Source: Xanthostigma xanthostigma (taxonomy: Eukaryota; Arthropoda; Insecta; Raphidioptera; Raphidiidae). From it: DNA of 64,000 nt. Every line of letters begins with the position of its first letter. Position 1 is the stretch's first letter. The notes beneath the pieces were generated by a model that was not told the DNA's origin, made no database searches, and saw only the letters and a program-made list of their open reading frames with translations. The stretch is taken from assembly GCA_963575645.1 (NCBI GenBank), contig OY754466.1:13308001-13372000 (forward strand). The letters run 5' to 3'. Made by a program: the position numbers and the translations under genes. Positions 35,601 to 49,600 of this stretch are shown here, one piece after another.

Positions 35601-38600
35601 AATAATTATTGCCGTAAAAGCATAAATAAATATTTTTTTTAATATTAATCAATTATTTCTAACTTTTAAATTTTTTGTACAAAGTTAGGTTAAAAAAAAT
35701 AAATTTATGTAAATATCTGTATTTTACATATTTTTTACAGTAAATAATTAAAAAAAGAAATTAGAAGTAATAAAAATTAAATCATTAAAAAGTTGAAAAT
35801 TCAGTTAAAATTGTTTAAACTGTCAAAAATAAAAGTCCATAATCGTAAAGTGCTAAGGTTTAATGATTTTTTTTATTGATTAAAAGTCTCCTAATTAAAT
35901 TGGAAAAAATATTAAAATATGCGTAAGACACCGATGCTTTACATAGTTAGTTTTCGGAACTGCTGACATTATTTGGTTATTTGCAAAAAATTAAAATGTA
36001 CCGTTTGCATGCTAGTTTGACATATTTTCCATAAGACTACATGTAAAAGTTTTTTTTAATTTTTAACTTTATAAATCTCCTAATGATTTTGGATTTTTTA
36101 CAAAAAAATTTGTCATAAAAAAATCTATTAAAAAAACTTTATTTCAGATTTTTTTCATTATCTTCGTAAAACGGCTCAACCTCCTTAAAAATCAATGCGA
36201 TAGGAAGTTTCGTACAGTAAAAACAGAGCTGGTCGGGAAAATAAGAGATAGAAATCGAACATCCACGTTTCTCCTATAACGCGATGTGTTCCTACAATCA
36301 CCGACGAACGTCAAAAACTGACATTTATGCAAACGGATCTATGAGGAACATTGATGTTCACGGGAGCGAACCCGCATGCAAAAACTAAAATATATACATA
36401 CTCTACATAATACGAGCAAAGCCGCGAGTTCGGGCTTCTTACTTGATATGTTTTTAAATTGTAATTGATTACAGACAGTACATTTATTAAAATTTTCTTT
36501 CATTAACTCCACAATCTCTTCATCTTTCCGTTATTCAAGGTTACCTACTTATATAATTTATATTATACATTTTAAATTTTACAAAACATTTTTATTTTGA
36601 GGTCCCCCGAGTCTAAAAAAACATATTTTTGGAAGTCTGTTTGTCTGTGAGCATGATACAGATCAAACAGTTGAACGGATTGAAACCAAATTTTGGGAGG
36701 TTGTCAAACATGGCTCTGTCGCACAATTGGCTGGAATTTTTACCATTCCAACCCACAAGTGGGGAATGGTACTAGTTTAGGTCAAAAATCACTTTTCAAA
36801 AATTTTACAATATCTTTCCGTTTTGAGGTCCCCCGAATCCAAAAAACATATTTTTGGAAAATCTCTGTGCGTCTGTTTGTCTGTGAACACGATACAGGTC
36901 AAACGGATGAGCGGATTGAAAGCAAATTTTGGGAGGATTTTTGGTATACAAATATGAAGAGCCCTATTGTTTTTGGGGAAAATCGGCGCATGCGCAGAAG
37001 AGATATATGCTAAAACGGTATTTTTTATATAATAATGGTATACTTTTCATAACGGCTTATTATTCTATTTATTTTTTCAAGAAAGTTTTGTTAAAAAATG
37101 TTTTTTCTAAACTTTATAATTTCGGAAATATTTTGAAAATAAAAAAAAATCATCCGCTCTTTTGTTTTATGGATCTGTCAGAAATAAACTAGTTAGGCAT
37201 GCTTTGATTAATTTTTACATGACGTGGAACATACTATGTAGGTAACCATGGCAACGAATAGTTAATATCATATTGAATACTAGCCATTACTCGCGTCACC
37301 TTACGCGATATCAAAAATTTTATTTTCTTTATTATAATCAAATGTCAACATTTTTGAAGTTGGAATGGTCCCGTCGCCCAATTGGCTGGAATTTTTTCTT
37401 AAAATTAATTAACTTTTCATCTGTTAAAGTGTACCGATGCGCTACTTAATCACCTGTATTTAGACCTCGATTTACCTTTGCGGCTTCTTTGGTCGAAACT
37501 TGCTTAGGAATAAGTCCGGCCCGCTGTAGTTTCTTACCCAACCCGACGCACATCGAGTCGAATAGGCCGTCTAGCGTTGGAAAAGAAGAGCATAGCTTAA
37601 GTAGCTCGCATTGCACTTCATACACAATCTCGTATAAAATGCGTTGTTCTTCACTGAAGTAGCCATTGATTGGCCATGTTCGTGTTATATCACTGCTGTA
37701 GCCATGGTATTCACAACCTACAAATTTCATGTCGTGCGTCTATAATTTACAATATTTATTCACAAATTACAAACAATTCTTTAAATTTTGTTTCACGGAT
37801 TCAATGTTTACTAACTCACCGGCATCCATTAGAACTGTTTCTCCATTCGATACGACCTGGTTATTGTTTGTGTAGTGAATAACGCACGATCTGTCGCCTC
37901 CGGCAACGACTGGAGGATACGCGAGGTATTCCGCCCCGTGCATACGACATTCATAATCCACTTTTGCAAAGATCTGATGCTCGGTGCAACCTGCAATAAT
38001 TACATTTATCACGAAAGAACATAGATCTCCTATATTTCCTCAGCTAGTATGCTAAATTCGAATGAAACATTATCATTTTTGACGCGTATTTTGTCTCGAA
38101 TATGATAGAAAAACTGCCATTTTGACGTGATCATGTCTTATAAATTGATGAAACACCGGCTGCACGCACGAAAAAGTGTCACGTTCCGCCTGAGCCTGAG
38201 CGTGCAAGCGAGAGCGCGGTATAAGCGATAGAGAGGCACGATCGGCCCAAGCGTTTCTCTCTCTTCTCGCGTGACGTCAGAGAGTTCATCAATGTTTCTT
38301 TATGACGTTATCACGTAAAACTATCGTCCGTAAACCGACTTTACAGACAACCAATTTTTTTAAATTAGAATTTTAACATAAAAACTAAGTCTTCTAATTG
38401 TGTAAAGGCCACTGCACACGAGGCTAGAAACACTGCTAGGAGTTCTGCTGGTCGGTAGGTTGGGTACGAAGCTAGAAATGACGTCAGGTTTTAAAATTAT
38501 AAGGGGGGCTATTTTCCTTGCTAAGTACGCTGCTAGGTATGAGCAAGAACCAATCAGGAAGCAGTATCTTGTCACTTGGGCGACTTGAACAAACATGGCG

Positions 38601-40087
38601 TCATTCTGCTCAAAGTCAGACAACAGACACGTTTTGCTCTGTGTTTACATTTGAACTGTCACTGCGCGCGCACCAGATTTATTCACAAAACGTCTCGTGT
38701 GAAGCGAGCACATACCAGCAACCCAGAAAACCAATGCTAGAAAACTAGTAGGCAAATCTAGTAAGGAATCTAGTACAATACAAAGTTTACAACAGAGATG
38801 TCACAAAAAAAATGAGTTTGCTTTGGCGTCACTATTAAATCCTGTCAATGTTGGCAAATTTACAAGCTGAAAAATATTTTCTGTTCAAGGAGTAAAAGTT
38901 TTTCATTATTCCGCCTTGAAAGCTGACTGAGTTTACCTGGTCGCGACATTTTTATAGCTTCAACAATTGCTTCAGAAGCAATGTCACAGGACTGCTGCAT
39001 CAGACTTGCCTCGGCTGGTGATTTAATCAGACGTAGCTTTTGTACAAACGGAATCGGCGATTCCCATCTTCTGTTTACAGTTTCGTTCAATTTATCGCGC
39101 ATCGTCTTATCTATGGTCGGTTGGGTCGGATTCATGTAATCATACCTGCAATTCACGATCTAGAATTGATCTGGATTTTAACTCGGCAACACGACTTCAA
39201 CACAAAACCGTGAGCGGAACGAATGCAAGACAGTTGCTTACAATTATTATTAACAAAATTTTTACTGACTGACCACAACACGAAATTTCTATCAGTCCTA
39301 ACGAATGAATCGATGTACTGCACAAAGTCCGTGACAGATAGCGCCTGATCGATACCGAACAGTGAAGGTGCAGCCTCGATGCCCGTACGTGGTCCTTCCC
39401 ACATTTCGCTGTGACCGTTCTTTGGTCGCACAAACATGGTTGTACATACATTTGACATATCTCCTGATAAAACCAGACAACTATCCGGTTCCAGACAACC
39501 GGACAAGTACAAGAAATCGGTATTTTGTCGGAACACGTACGGAATTTTATCTGACATGTATTTCTTTGTCGCAGAAGGAATAACTACCTGTGAAATGGAA
39601 ATAAAGATCTTACATTTTATCGAAACCATTTTGTAAATCGCGAATAATATTTTACCAGGTGTCGAGTCTGATTTTTATCATATTTGGTGGCATGCTCCAA
39701 TATTGATTGCATTAAATTCTCGCGCCTCGTTTTGAACTCGGAGATTTTAATTCCTGGAGTTATTTCTCCGGGTTTAACAAGGTGAGGATGCGAATCGCTT
39801 GTCGGTTGTCCGAGCGGTTTAACCTTTGTCGGAATCCATTTGTCTGTAGACTGCTTTCTTTGAGTTGCTTCTGAACAACATCTGTAACTGATACCTGTGG
39901 ATTAAATTAAATTGTTTAAAATGCACGCTTTTTTAAGGTTTAAATTTTCTATAACGCAACGACATGAAATATTCAATTTCTCACATGATCGCGTAATGGA
40001 CGGATTATTCAATAGTTTGTTAATGCCGCTTAACATTGTAACACATATTTTCGCAAATATTCGATGAAATTGTTCTATTCTTAACAT
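32621..40087 (-). CDS. XPNPEP3: XPNPEP3, mitochondrial Xaa-Pro aminopeptidase 3 (M24B)
   Basis: Seven exons, minus strand: 40087-39985, 39894-39656, 39587-39274, 39145-38937, 37990-37820, 37717-37476, 32908-32621. Phases close, giving 521 aa (human 507). The enzyme removes N-terminal residues preceding proline, mainly in mitochondria (yeast Icp55 family). The first 35 residues are basic and hydroxylated with few acids, fitting a mitochondrial presequence. The [12 protein letters not shown]...PGEITPG motif follows. The pita-bread core keeps its metal ligands: Asp in LMDAG (about 344), Asp in SSDITRTWP (about 355), His in [14 protein letters not shown] (about 438), Glu in TVEPGIY and Glu in GVRIEDDV. 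The 4.5-kb last intron (32909-37475) hosts the LTR element with the SMAP cDNA. Head-to-head with MED14. Confidence 0.95.
33022..33557 (-). repeat. 3' LTR
   Basis: 536-bp LTR, left on the plus strand and therefore 3' with respect to the element. Starts TGAAACGATTAGC where the other LTR has TGTTACGATTAGC. Preceded on the minus strand by the polypurine tract. Confidence 0.85.
34038..34830 (-). pseudogene. retrocopied SMAP-type ArfGAP cDNA inside the LTR element
   Basis: From ATG at 34830 to a stop at 34038 the minus strand follows a small ArfGAP of the SMAP1/2 family without introns: [36 protein letters not shown]...[32 protein letters not shown], then a Gln/Pro/Phe-rich tail with NPFYANQQ. SMAPs stimulate Arf6/Arf1 GTP hydrolysis at clathrin coats. 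Lesions: a frameshift in the A-run near codon 8, loss of the segment holding the first zinc-finger cysteine pair, a short out-of-frame deletion before MGN, and a TAG stop at 34514-34512. It cannot make a working GAP. No introns and its position between LTRs show it came through an RNA. Confidence 0.85.
34996..35531 (-). repeat. 5' LTR
   Basis: 536-bp LTR, 5' in the element's minus orientation. Ends TGTTACG on the plus strand, followed by the primer-binding site at about 34978-34995. Confidence 0.85.
35536..36585 (-). other. AT-rich part of XPNPEP3 last intron
   Basis: No gene. Very AT-rich to about 36180. 'agcaaagccgcgagttcgggc' at about 36415 resembles a worn Helitron 3' end. Nothing else is supported. 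Confidence 0.4.
36590..37195 (+). repeat. dispersed repeat family M2, copy 2 with a partial duplicate
   Basis: The full unit, matching 14338-14800, runs about 36745-37195. In front of it (36590-36720) is a partial tandem duplicate with the same 'gtttgtctgtgagcat...acagatcaaacag' block. Confidence 0.65.
38119..38352. repeat. dispersed repeat family M8, copy 1 (short)
   Basis: Shares its two ends with 55500-56210: 'cttataaattgatgaaacacc', 'cgttccgcctgacc/agcc' and 'cgatcggcccaagcg' at the left, 'ttatcacgtaaaactatcg...tagacaacca' at the right. In XPNPEP3 intron 4. Confidence 0.65.
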
Positions 40088-40692
40088 AAATTTCGAGGTT
40101 ATTTGTCTTTGCTGTAAGTCAAATGTGAAACGTAGAGGTTAAAATTAAGGTGGAGTCGTACTGCTATAAAACATAATTTAAAAAAATTAAATAGTTATTG
40201 TTTAGCTTGACACTTAATAAATATCAATTCTTTGTCGCTTTATAAATATAATCGAATTGAATAAAACTCAAATTCAGCGATTTTCAATAAAAAAACACTT
40301 TAAATTCGATAGAGGAAAAATTTGTTTATTTTGGCGACAGTGGTTTTGCTGTTGTATTTGCATATGGAGGCCTACATATATTTGCAGCATCTGTAGTTGG
40401 GGCAGACTTGATAAATAATATGTCAGTGACAGATCAGTGCGTAGATTTTATGTTACAACTTATAATTTATGTATTTTAAGACCTTTTAAAGTATATATTT
40501 TGAAAATGAGAAATCGTTTTTAGTAATAAAGTGACTTTCCGTAGCTGCATCAATGTTTTCAATCGTAATTTGTAAATTGCAATAATTTTTGAGGTAAATA
40601 TTTTTGTATAAAACAGTTTTGAAAGTGTTGAAAGACAAAAAGCAGATAATTTTTGTTTTCTTACAGGCGTTCAGGTTATAAGATTATTCACC
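40088..40692. promoter_or_regulatory. bidirectional 5' region of XPNPEP3 and MED14
   Basis: The start codons (40087 minus, 40693 plus) are 605 bp apart and face outward. A splice acceptor TTTGTTTTCTTACAG ends at 40666, 26 bp before the MED14 ATG, so MED14 has an upstream non-coding exon here. No core promoter motif recognised. Confidence 0.5.
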
Positions 40693-43600
40693 ATGGCGCC
40701 CGTACCTCTGGAAGGGCTGCAAACTCCCATATCAAATAATAATGTACAAGGCGCTCTTAGCAACCCTCAGGAGGGAAGCAGAGGCGGTTCCATTCCACTG
40801 GCAGTTCTGATTGATTTCATTGTTCAACGGACGTACCATGAGTTGACCGTCTTAGCAGAGCTGTAAGTATTTTAACCTGACTACGAAAAAAGATAGGTTA
40901 TCATTTTGTCATTGCCTAATTAAGGAAAACTAATCTTGAATGTTTTAATTTCAGTTTGCCTCGTAAAACAGACATGGAACGAAAAATAGAAATCTATAAT
41001 TTTTCAGCCAGAACGCGACAATTGTTTGTACGGCTTTTAGCGCTGGTCAAATGGGCAAGCAGTGCTTCAAAAGTTGATAAATCGGCTGTAAGTATTGTAG
41101 TATTTGTTTATCTGTAATTATTGCTTGCATTTGTATAAAATTTGTTAAGTAATATAATTTCTCGAGTTACGTTTGCAAGAAGCAATTGAAAACTGGAGAC
41201 TATACTGCTTATATCATGTACTAGCGGTCCCGCCCGGTTTCACCCGGGTGTAAAAAAACGAATGGGGAAGGGAGGAACATGAGTACACACATTCATCTTA
41301 GTTTACCGAGATAAATGTTGTGTCCAAATTTCATGATGATCGGAGTTACCATTCAAAAGCTTTTGTCGATAAAAAGCAGTATTTATACTTTTTTAAACTA
41401 ATAATTTTTTTTTTTAATTAATTAAATAAAATTAAAATAAATTTAAATGTAAGCCTTATATAGAAGAAAGCAATGTAGAAAATAAAAAAAAAATAAAAAT
41501 ATTTTCACCCAACGTGGGGCTTGAACCCACGACCCTGATATTGACAGTCGCATGCTCTACCGATTGAGCCATACGACGTTGTGTACTAACAACGCTAATA
41601 TGAGTATATTTAGTTAGTGCATTTCACCTGAATAGAAGCTTATTTTTGAGATACATTTTGCAACATTTTTCATTAATGCTCCGATCCTAATGGTCGTAGC
41701 GTGATATTATACAGATTGTATCAAATCAAAACGGTCCATAGGACATTCTGTGTGTAAGACAGAGACGATATATAAAGATCTATAAAAGCAGTAAGTAAGA
41801 ACGAGATAAATGATCGCTAATATAGTTACTGTGGTTACGTAAATAAATAATTACGTACACTGTAAATCTTTTTACCAATTTATCAATTAAAACAACTACA
41901 AATAAATTTATTGTTGGCGGTTGAATTACCACCATAAAACCATTTAATTATTTGGATTTTTTCCCGAACAGTATAAATAGCCATTTTATCAATAATTTCA
42001 CTAGTGAATACTGACATTTGATAAAATTGTGATTTTTACTGTATAGAAAACAAAGGCGATACTATCAGATTGTATAACCACAGTAACTAGCTATTAGCGA
42101 TCATTTATCTCATTCTTACTTACTGCTTTAGTGCTTTATATAATATCGTCTCTGTCTTACACACAGAATTTTCTATGGACTGTTTTGATTTGATACAATC
42201 TGTATAGCCTATAGCCTTCCTCGATAAATGGGCTATCCAACAAAAAACATTTTTTTCAATTTGAACCAGTAGTTCCTGAGATTAGCGCGTTCAAACAAAC
42301 AAACTCTTCAGCTTTATATATTAGTATAGATTTATTTATATTTATTTCCATTAAATGTTTTAATATTAGATCTCAATGTAATATTACACGGGAAAAGTCA
42401 CACACAGAATTGTCTGTTCTTTCTAACACAGTTTGACTCGCGCTACCCAGATTAGTAGTTTATCTGTACACATCGTATTTTTGTATGGAGAAAAAATCCA
42501 GGGAAATAGAGTTTTATGTACTGGCTGTCCTATTATTGTGCTTCATGAAAGCGATCGATTGTTTTAGCGTATAATGGCTTTCCTCGACAAGCAGTCGTTG
42601 TTATTTGTGGAAACGGCTGACATGTTGGCACGTATGGCTCGCGAGACGCTCGTTCACGCAAGACTGCCCAACTTCCACATTCCGGCCGCCGTCGAAGTGC
42701 TAACTACAGGCACGTTCGGTCGCTTACCCGCTTGCATTCGAGATCGGATAGTTCCTCCCGATCCTATCACTCCGGCCGAAAAGCGCGCTACTCTCTCGCG
42801 TCTCAATAGGGTCATTCAACATCGGTTGGTCACCGGAGAACTCGTGCCGCAAATGAAGAATTTGAAAATCGAAGCGGGACGTGCCACATTTAACGTCGAA
42901 CACGAATTCGAAGTGTCTTTAACGGTGATGGGCGACGGACCGAATATTCCGTGGCGACTTCTCGATATACGCATACTCGTCGAGGACAAAGAGACTGGAG
43001 ACGGCAAAGCTCTCGTACATCTGCTCCAGACGCAGTACATTCACCAGGTGCTGCAGGCTCGGCTCGCAGACTGTCCGAGACCGTTGCACGAGGTGTACGA
43101 CGTGCTGCATTATTTCTGCCAGGCGTTGCAACTGGAAGTACTCTACACGCAAACGCTGAGATTAGTAAGAGATCGGCTCGACGATTGTATCAGAGTCGAT
43201 GAATATGTTCCCGGGAAATCTTTAACTGTATCTTATTGGAGGTAAAGAACTTTTATTCAGAAATTTGGTATCTCCCGTTTTTGGACAAACTCTTATAACG
43301 TCACACATATCGGAAATCATATATTCAAATCTTTGATTAACGTCTGAATAGAACTCTTCAAGTAAATAAAATTGTCGACCAATTTTTTAGATATTTCTGA
43401 AGAAGATCCAAATCCGGATCGAAACGTCATCTTGTGTTATATTGATTTGTATTTTTATTATTTTTTGTCAATATATCGTATGGTCTGAGAAAAATTGGTC
43501 GACAATTTTATTTACTTGAGGAAATCATATTATATTAATACGCTAAGGTTTAAGATGTTTGCCTCCCTTTTTAGAAAAAACCACACAATTTCTCCACATA

Positions 43601-46600
43601 AATTATATATCATTTTACAGATAATTGCTTCCTCTACTGACATCGACAACTAAAAAATTTATTATTGCTATTGTTTTTGTAAATTAATTAAACTCTGAAC
43701 AACGTCTGCCATCTGACGGCGTAACGTTAACACTTCGGTCTGTCATCTGACCTTCATATTGTAAATACTGCATACTGCCATCTGACGGGCAACGCAGAAC
43801 AATGCTTTTGCTACTTGCGCCTCTATATGACAATTTTAGTAAAATATTTCTTTTACAACAAAAAGAAGAACGTCATAAGCAGTGTGCAAAATTAGAAACG
43901 AATTGAATACCTGCAATCATATTTAAAAAATAATTTTGTAAAGTGATAATTATTATACTTATTTAGTGCGAATGATTCGCACAGGTCACACTAGCTTCTT
44001 TTAATTCACGCGTTTTGAACATTTTATTTATATTCGGGAGTTTTAAATTAATGCATATTTTGCTTGTAATAGGGAGTTGACCAGCAAGGATCCTCGCTCA
44101 GAACTGGGTTACAGACTGACCGTTCAAGTAGACGCACACGATCCGGCCAGACCGTTGTCCGTCGTACACGTTCCATCGCTCGGTACCAAGGAAAGCGAAA
44201 TCGCGGACCGCGCGATCCGCTCGGAACATCTGTCGATGGAGCGGTTATTGGTTCACACTATCTACGTCCGTACGCGCGGTCGTCTCGGTGAACTGCGTAC
44301 AGAACTTGCACAGATGCTAAAAGATGTTGAATGTCAACTGCAGGGCTCGCCTGCTATACTTTCTGTGGCCGTTCTACAGCCTTGCTTGAGGGCCGAACAA
44401 TTGCTGATAACTGTCGATACGCACACTGGAGCCTTGCATTGTCACGTGCCTCAGTACGATGCTCCGGGACGTCAACCCCCTCTCATCCCGGAAATCGCGG
44501 CAGCGTTGAACGGAGACAGGCAGAGACTGCCGGCGCTCGTATCAGAATTGAGGTAAGTCGAACAATACATAAAATTCCTATTTGGAAACACAATTACAGA
44601 CAAGAGTACCATAACAGTTTTAACATATTGCTTATCTAATATATAAAAATGAATGTCCGTTCGTTTGTCTGTTCGGAACCTATCCGTTCCTAAAAAAGAG
44701 CTCTACGTATAATTTTCGGACTTAAGCCACGAGAAACCTGCCGCTGCATTTTCATAAAATATAATATTATGACACTATCATCAATTTTTATTTATAAAGC
44801 TGCTAACTATGTGAGGAGCAACTACAGCAAGTTTGAATCGCTTGGGCATCAGTATTCCACAAGGAATAAGGACAACCTAAGTAGCATCAGGCCCAATTTA
44901 ACTCTCTACACGAAAAGTCCTATATATTGTTGCACCAAAATATTCAATCTTATTCCTGCGGAAATAAAAAATACAGTAAAACCTCGTTAACACGAACTCG
45001 TAAAAATCAGGCAAAAAGTTCGTGTTATGTGGGAGTTCGTGTAAACCGAGTATGACATAAAATACAGTCATTTTTTAAGTGTCAAATCATGATTTATTTT
45101 AAGTAAACATTGAATAATTATTTATTATAAATTATCTAATAACATATACTGTTAAGAAGCCTTTGCCTTTGTTAATTAGTTTACAACCTTTTCAATAAAT
45201 AAGAGGGGAAAAATTTTGAGGTATGTTTCTATTTATAGGATTTCGAGTAAATTTTTAATCTCTCAGTCCTTTGTCTATTTTTAGAATGTGAGTTAATTAC
45301 TTTTGTAATCCCTTAAGCGAATCTTTTCTTTTTGTATTCATTGACCAAAATGATCAAAATATATGATTTGAGAATTTTTGTAGTTCGCATTATCCGATAA
45401 TTAACCGTGAAGGGACGAAAAAGTTGTTCGAAGTTCGTATTAACGAGGGTTCGTGTTAACCGAACATAATTACATTAAAGCTTATGTGACCATTGTCGAG
45501 AGCAAATTTTTGTTCGCGTTAAACCGAAATTCGTGTTAACCGTGTTCGTGTTAACGAGGGTTTACTGTAATACAAACTGTCAGCAGTTTAGGAAAAACCT
45601 TAAGGCTTTCCTTGTTTGCAAATGTTTTTATTCTTTAGAAGATTTTTTTAACTTGTAAATTGTTGTTTATATATTGTGTAAATGTTTATACGATTTCTCC
45701 TGTACAAATCTTTTTGTTTTTTGGAGCAATAAAAAATTATAATTATTATACCATTCATCCGATTGCGATGAAACTTTGTTGAGTTGTTGTGTTCGCGCTT
45801 GCGAAAGTTGCTGGCCAGAGAATTGTGTTTTGAAGTGGCACTGCTTATACGGTAAACCCGAAGGCTCCACTACTGTTGTTGCTGTCGAGCGGGGCGCAGC
45901 TCCGTGAGACAAGACCGTAATACGGTAGAACCGAAGACTCCGCTTCCGTGTTTCATCTCAATCGCGTGCAAAGCCGCAGGTAACGACAAATTGGTTATAA
46001 TTAATAATCACATGAATTACACAGGTATTGGATAACGCAACGGAGATGTGAAAAAACGTTGCAGCACTTGCCGGCCACAGCGCATGAACGGCTGCCGCTT
46101 TTACATCATCCAGATCATCCAATGACCAAAATCGGCCGTCACAAAATGTTCGTTCAACTTCATAAACATCCTAACGTTATTCTGATAGTTGAACTGAAAG
46201 AAAAAGAAAGCAGTCCGTGTGAAGTGGAATGCTCATTCCATTTGGCCGTCGTCAAACACTCGAGTATTGAAGACAATCCTAACGATGACACAATTGAAAC
46301 GGAAATACCGAAGCGATACTTGAAAGTACTGACATTGCTTAGTTTCGACGCGTTCGTTGTCACTCATGGACCATTTACGACAGTTGACGGTAAGGAGTAG
46401 TATTCATATGTTTAACAAAAGAACACAGTAAAATAACAAACGAATGATTATGAAGGTATTCCTGGATTTATAATTTTACATTATGTAATCCCTACGACAC
46501 CCTTAAAACCGACTCGTAGTTTTCGCGAATTTATTGTATTTCCGAGCAAACTATATAACAGAAGATCTATGATCTTATACCAGGCCTGGGCAAATGGCGA

Positions 46601-49600
46601 CCCGCGGACCAGATCCGGCCCGCAGTAGAATTTTCTCCGGCCCGCGAAGCATTTTATAAGTGATTATTAAAAGCAAAAATATTACAGTTTGCCAATATAA
46701 ATTGGCGCATAAAACGAATTTTAGAAAAATAGTAAATGGTGTTTAAAAACTTGAAATTGGTGTTTCAAAAAAACTATACTTAAAATTAGAAAAAGAAATT
46801 GTTTGGCCCACGGTCAAATTTTCATCCGCAATGTGGCCCGACGATCAAAAGATTTGCCCACCCCTGATCTATATAGACGGTACATTTGTTTTTTCCTATC
46901 ACTTAACAAGAAGTGAGTAAATTTTAAACTGATTTTGAACTCCCAAAGCGTCTGTCGGCAATATAGAACTCTTCGGACACAACTGAGTGTTTATTGGTCG
47001 AATTCTCAGACTGTTTGAACCTGGTTCTAGCAATTATAGGCTTCTAGGAGTTGACAAGTGCTAGACCCAAGTTTGAACAGTTCTGTAATACCGACAGAAC
47101 TTACCAACAAATACACCCACAGTCTCGCAGTGTAATTAGTACGAAAATTGTTATTTCCAGTTGACGGGGAACAAGATTCGCACCCGCCATTAGCCGAGAG
47201 CGCTGTCACTTCTTCTGCCGTGAATAACGTGGGTTGCACGACGACTGCTAAACGCAAATCAACGTCAAACTCAGGAAGCGTCAAAGAGCCCAGTTCGCGC
47301 AAAGCGAAGCCTCCAGCATATTTCATACCAGAACTCGCACATGTTGTCGCCATGTGCGACGAACAGTTGCCCTTTATTGCTCTTGCACAGGAGGTATTGA
47401 CTATCGATATCATATATATTAATACGCTAAGGTTAAAGATGTTTGCCTCCCTTTTTAGAAAAAACCACACAATTTCTCCACATAAATTATATATCATTTT
47501 ACAGATAATTGCTTACTCTACTGACATCGACAACTAAAAAATGTATTATTGCTTTTGTTTTTGTAAATTAATTAAACTCTGAACAACGTCTGCCATCTGA
47601 CGGCGTAACGTTAACACTTCGATCTGTCATCTGACCTTCATATTGTAAATACTGCATACTGCCATCTGACGAGCAACGCTTTTGCTACTTGTGCCTCTAT
47701 ATGACAATTTTAGTAAAATATTTCTTTTACAACAAAAAGAAGAACGTTATAAGCAGTGTGCAAAATTAGAAACGAATTGAATACCTGCAATCATATTTAA
47801 AAAATAGTTTTGTAAAGTGATGATTATTATACTTATTTAGTGCGAATAATTCGCACAGGTCACGCTAGTTGTATTTATTTGTTTTACTGTTGTTTAGTGT
47901 AGCTTAATGTGCTTATAGTTGTACCGTCGCGGCATATGTCATCAAGGACTTCAGATAGAAGCCGGCGCAACAGCCCTCGTCCTGCGCCTAGTCGAACTGC
48001 CGGCTCCGAGCGACGCGACACAAGAAGGGGCGGCGGCGGCATGGCGCGCTTTGCAGAGACGGCTTCTGAGCGTCGCGATTCGAGTGCACGGCAAGGCGGC
48101 CGCTAGACAGTGGGTGGCAGAACTAGTGTTTCATTCGAGTCCGCTCCGCAGCTCACATCCAAAGGAACAAGGCATGCGCAGGCCGGTGTATTTTCAACAC
48201 GACATGGGCACGGTCGATAGCGTGCCGCGAACAGTCGACGCTCTCCTAAACTTTTGGTCGCAGATCGTACACTTGCATCGGCTCGTTTACGATTTCGCAA
48301 ACTATTATTCGTCGGATAGGTATAATCTTGTCGGAGCCGTTGGAGTCAAACAGTACAACTACAGCCAACTCGTCCTCGGGTATGGACCGGAGCGACAGGC
48401 GCTCGTGACGGTCGCGTGGAGTTGCGAGGAACGACAGTATAAACTTGTTTTCGCGGCAAATCACGGTGCAATGAGTGCGCATTTGCCGATGCGAGAACAG
48501 CTCGAAGTGTTCTTGAATGAAACGCGTAATCTGGCGAGGCTTGCACACATCCTTCATGAAACTTACGAGCCTCTTGTGTCAGCGGGTAGACTACCAACGT
48601 TGCCACAGATGGGCGTACATAATAACGTAAGTGAACCTTTGGAATTTATATAATGTACAATAATCGAAATTGTCCGATTATGGAGGGCCATATGCAAGGG
48701 CGCAGATGGGGGGGTAAAGGGGGTAGTACCCCTTCTCCCCCCGATCATAATTATAAAAAAAGACGGGTTGCACTCCGGGAGTACTGGTAGAAGTGAAAAC
48801 TTGAATATTAACATCTTACGAATTTTCGATCAAAATAGTTTGTATCATAGATTGCATTTTTATGTACGATATTTCAACGCTAGTTGTCTAACGTTGTATA
48901 AATAAAAGTTTCCGTCTTACGAGTGTAGATGTACAGTCAAACCTCATAGTGAGTGAGAACTGGGTAAGGTGTCCTGACGCCTGACGCGAGTTTAACATTT
49001 TTTACCCATTACAAAAAAAGTGTACAACGCCGCTAAAGAAGTTTTCACTTCAATAAAACTGAAAATAATACGAATACCTCGTGAAAAAAAATTGTAAAAT
49101 TGGTTTGGGAATTAATATTTTGCTTGACACCTTCCTTCTTGAGTATTCTTGTGTGCTATTAATGAAAATTAAAAAAATATTGAATTTATTTTTGCTTTAC
49201 CCCCCGCCCTGAAAAAAAATATCTACGCCCTTGGCCATATGTATAGTAAGATGTTCGATAATCGGACTTGTATAACACTGAGCAAAAATATAAGGCAGAA
49301 TTTTTCATTGCCTATGTTTGTTAAATGTTTGAAAACATGTGTACACAGTTTGAATAATAACGCCTATAAGATATTGGAGTATAGTAAATTGAATAATAAA
49401 TTAAGGAAGTACCCTCGATAAATAAATTAACAAACAGAAAATTACGAAAAATTGCAGATATGTTGAAACCTTTTCAAAAATGACTGTTAAATTTTTGTGA
49501 TCTTTGGTTGACTTTGAAAAAAGATATTGATCATTTTATTTCGCTGCACTTAACATGGAATCTTATGGGAATCTGTGATTTTAACGCACTCCATCATTTA

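Larger units (their letters stand above)
41221..42330 (-). mobile_element. Helitron family H1, copy 1 (minus), with tRNA-like cassette
   Basis: On the minus strand it starts TCTATACTAATATATAAAGC after A and ends GGGACCGCTAG before T, the TC...CTAG/A-T insertion rule of Helitrons. Related to 54134-54742. A tRNA-like block lies at 41506-41579, and a TA-flanked MITE is nested at 41712-42202. No Rep/helicase coding. MED14 intron 2. Confidence 0.8.
44635..45990 (+). mobile_element. Helitron-like element with nested LINE and pogo MITE
   Basis: Starts TCTAATATATAAAAATGAATG and ends in a worn 'gcaaagccgcaggtaacg' Helitron-style tail. Inside is a LINE 3' fragment (about 44770-44974 and 45570-45665), itself split by a TA-flanked MITE. 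Three insertion layers in MED14 intron 4. Confidence 0.65.

Noticed and set aside
41506..41579. Functional tRNA-Lys gene
   Set aside because: Acceptor stem mismatches, wrong anticodon and location inside a Helitron argue for a relic; same for 54397-54469.
48103..48606. Minus-strand frames across the MED14 48-kb exon
   Set aside because: Shadows of the long, GC-richer MED14 coding exon.
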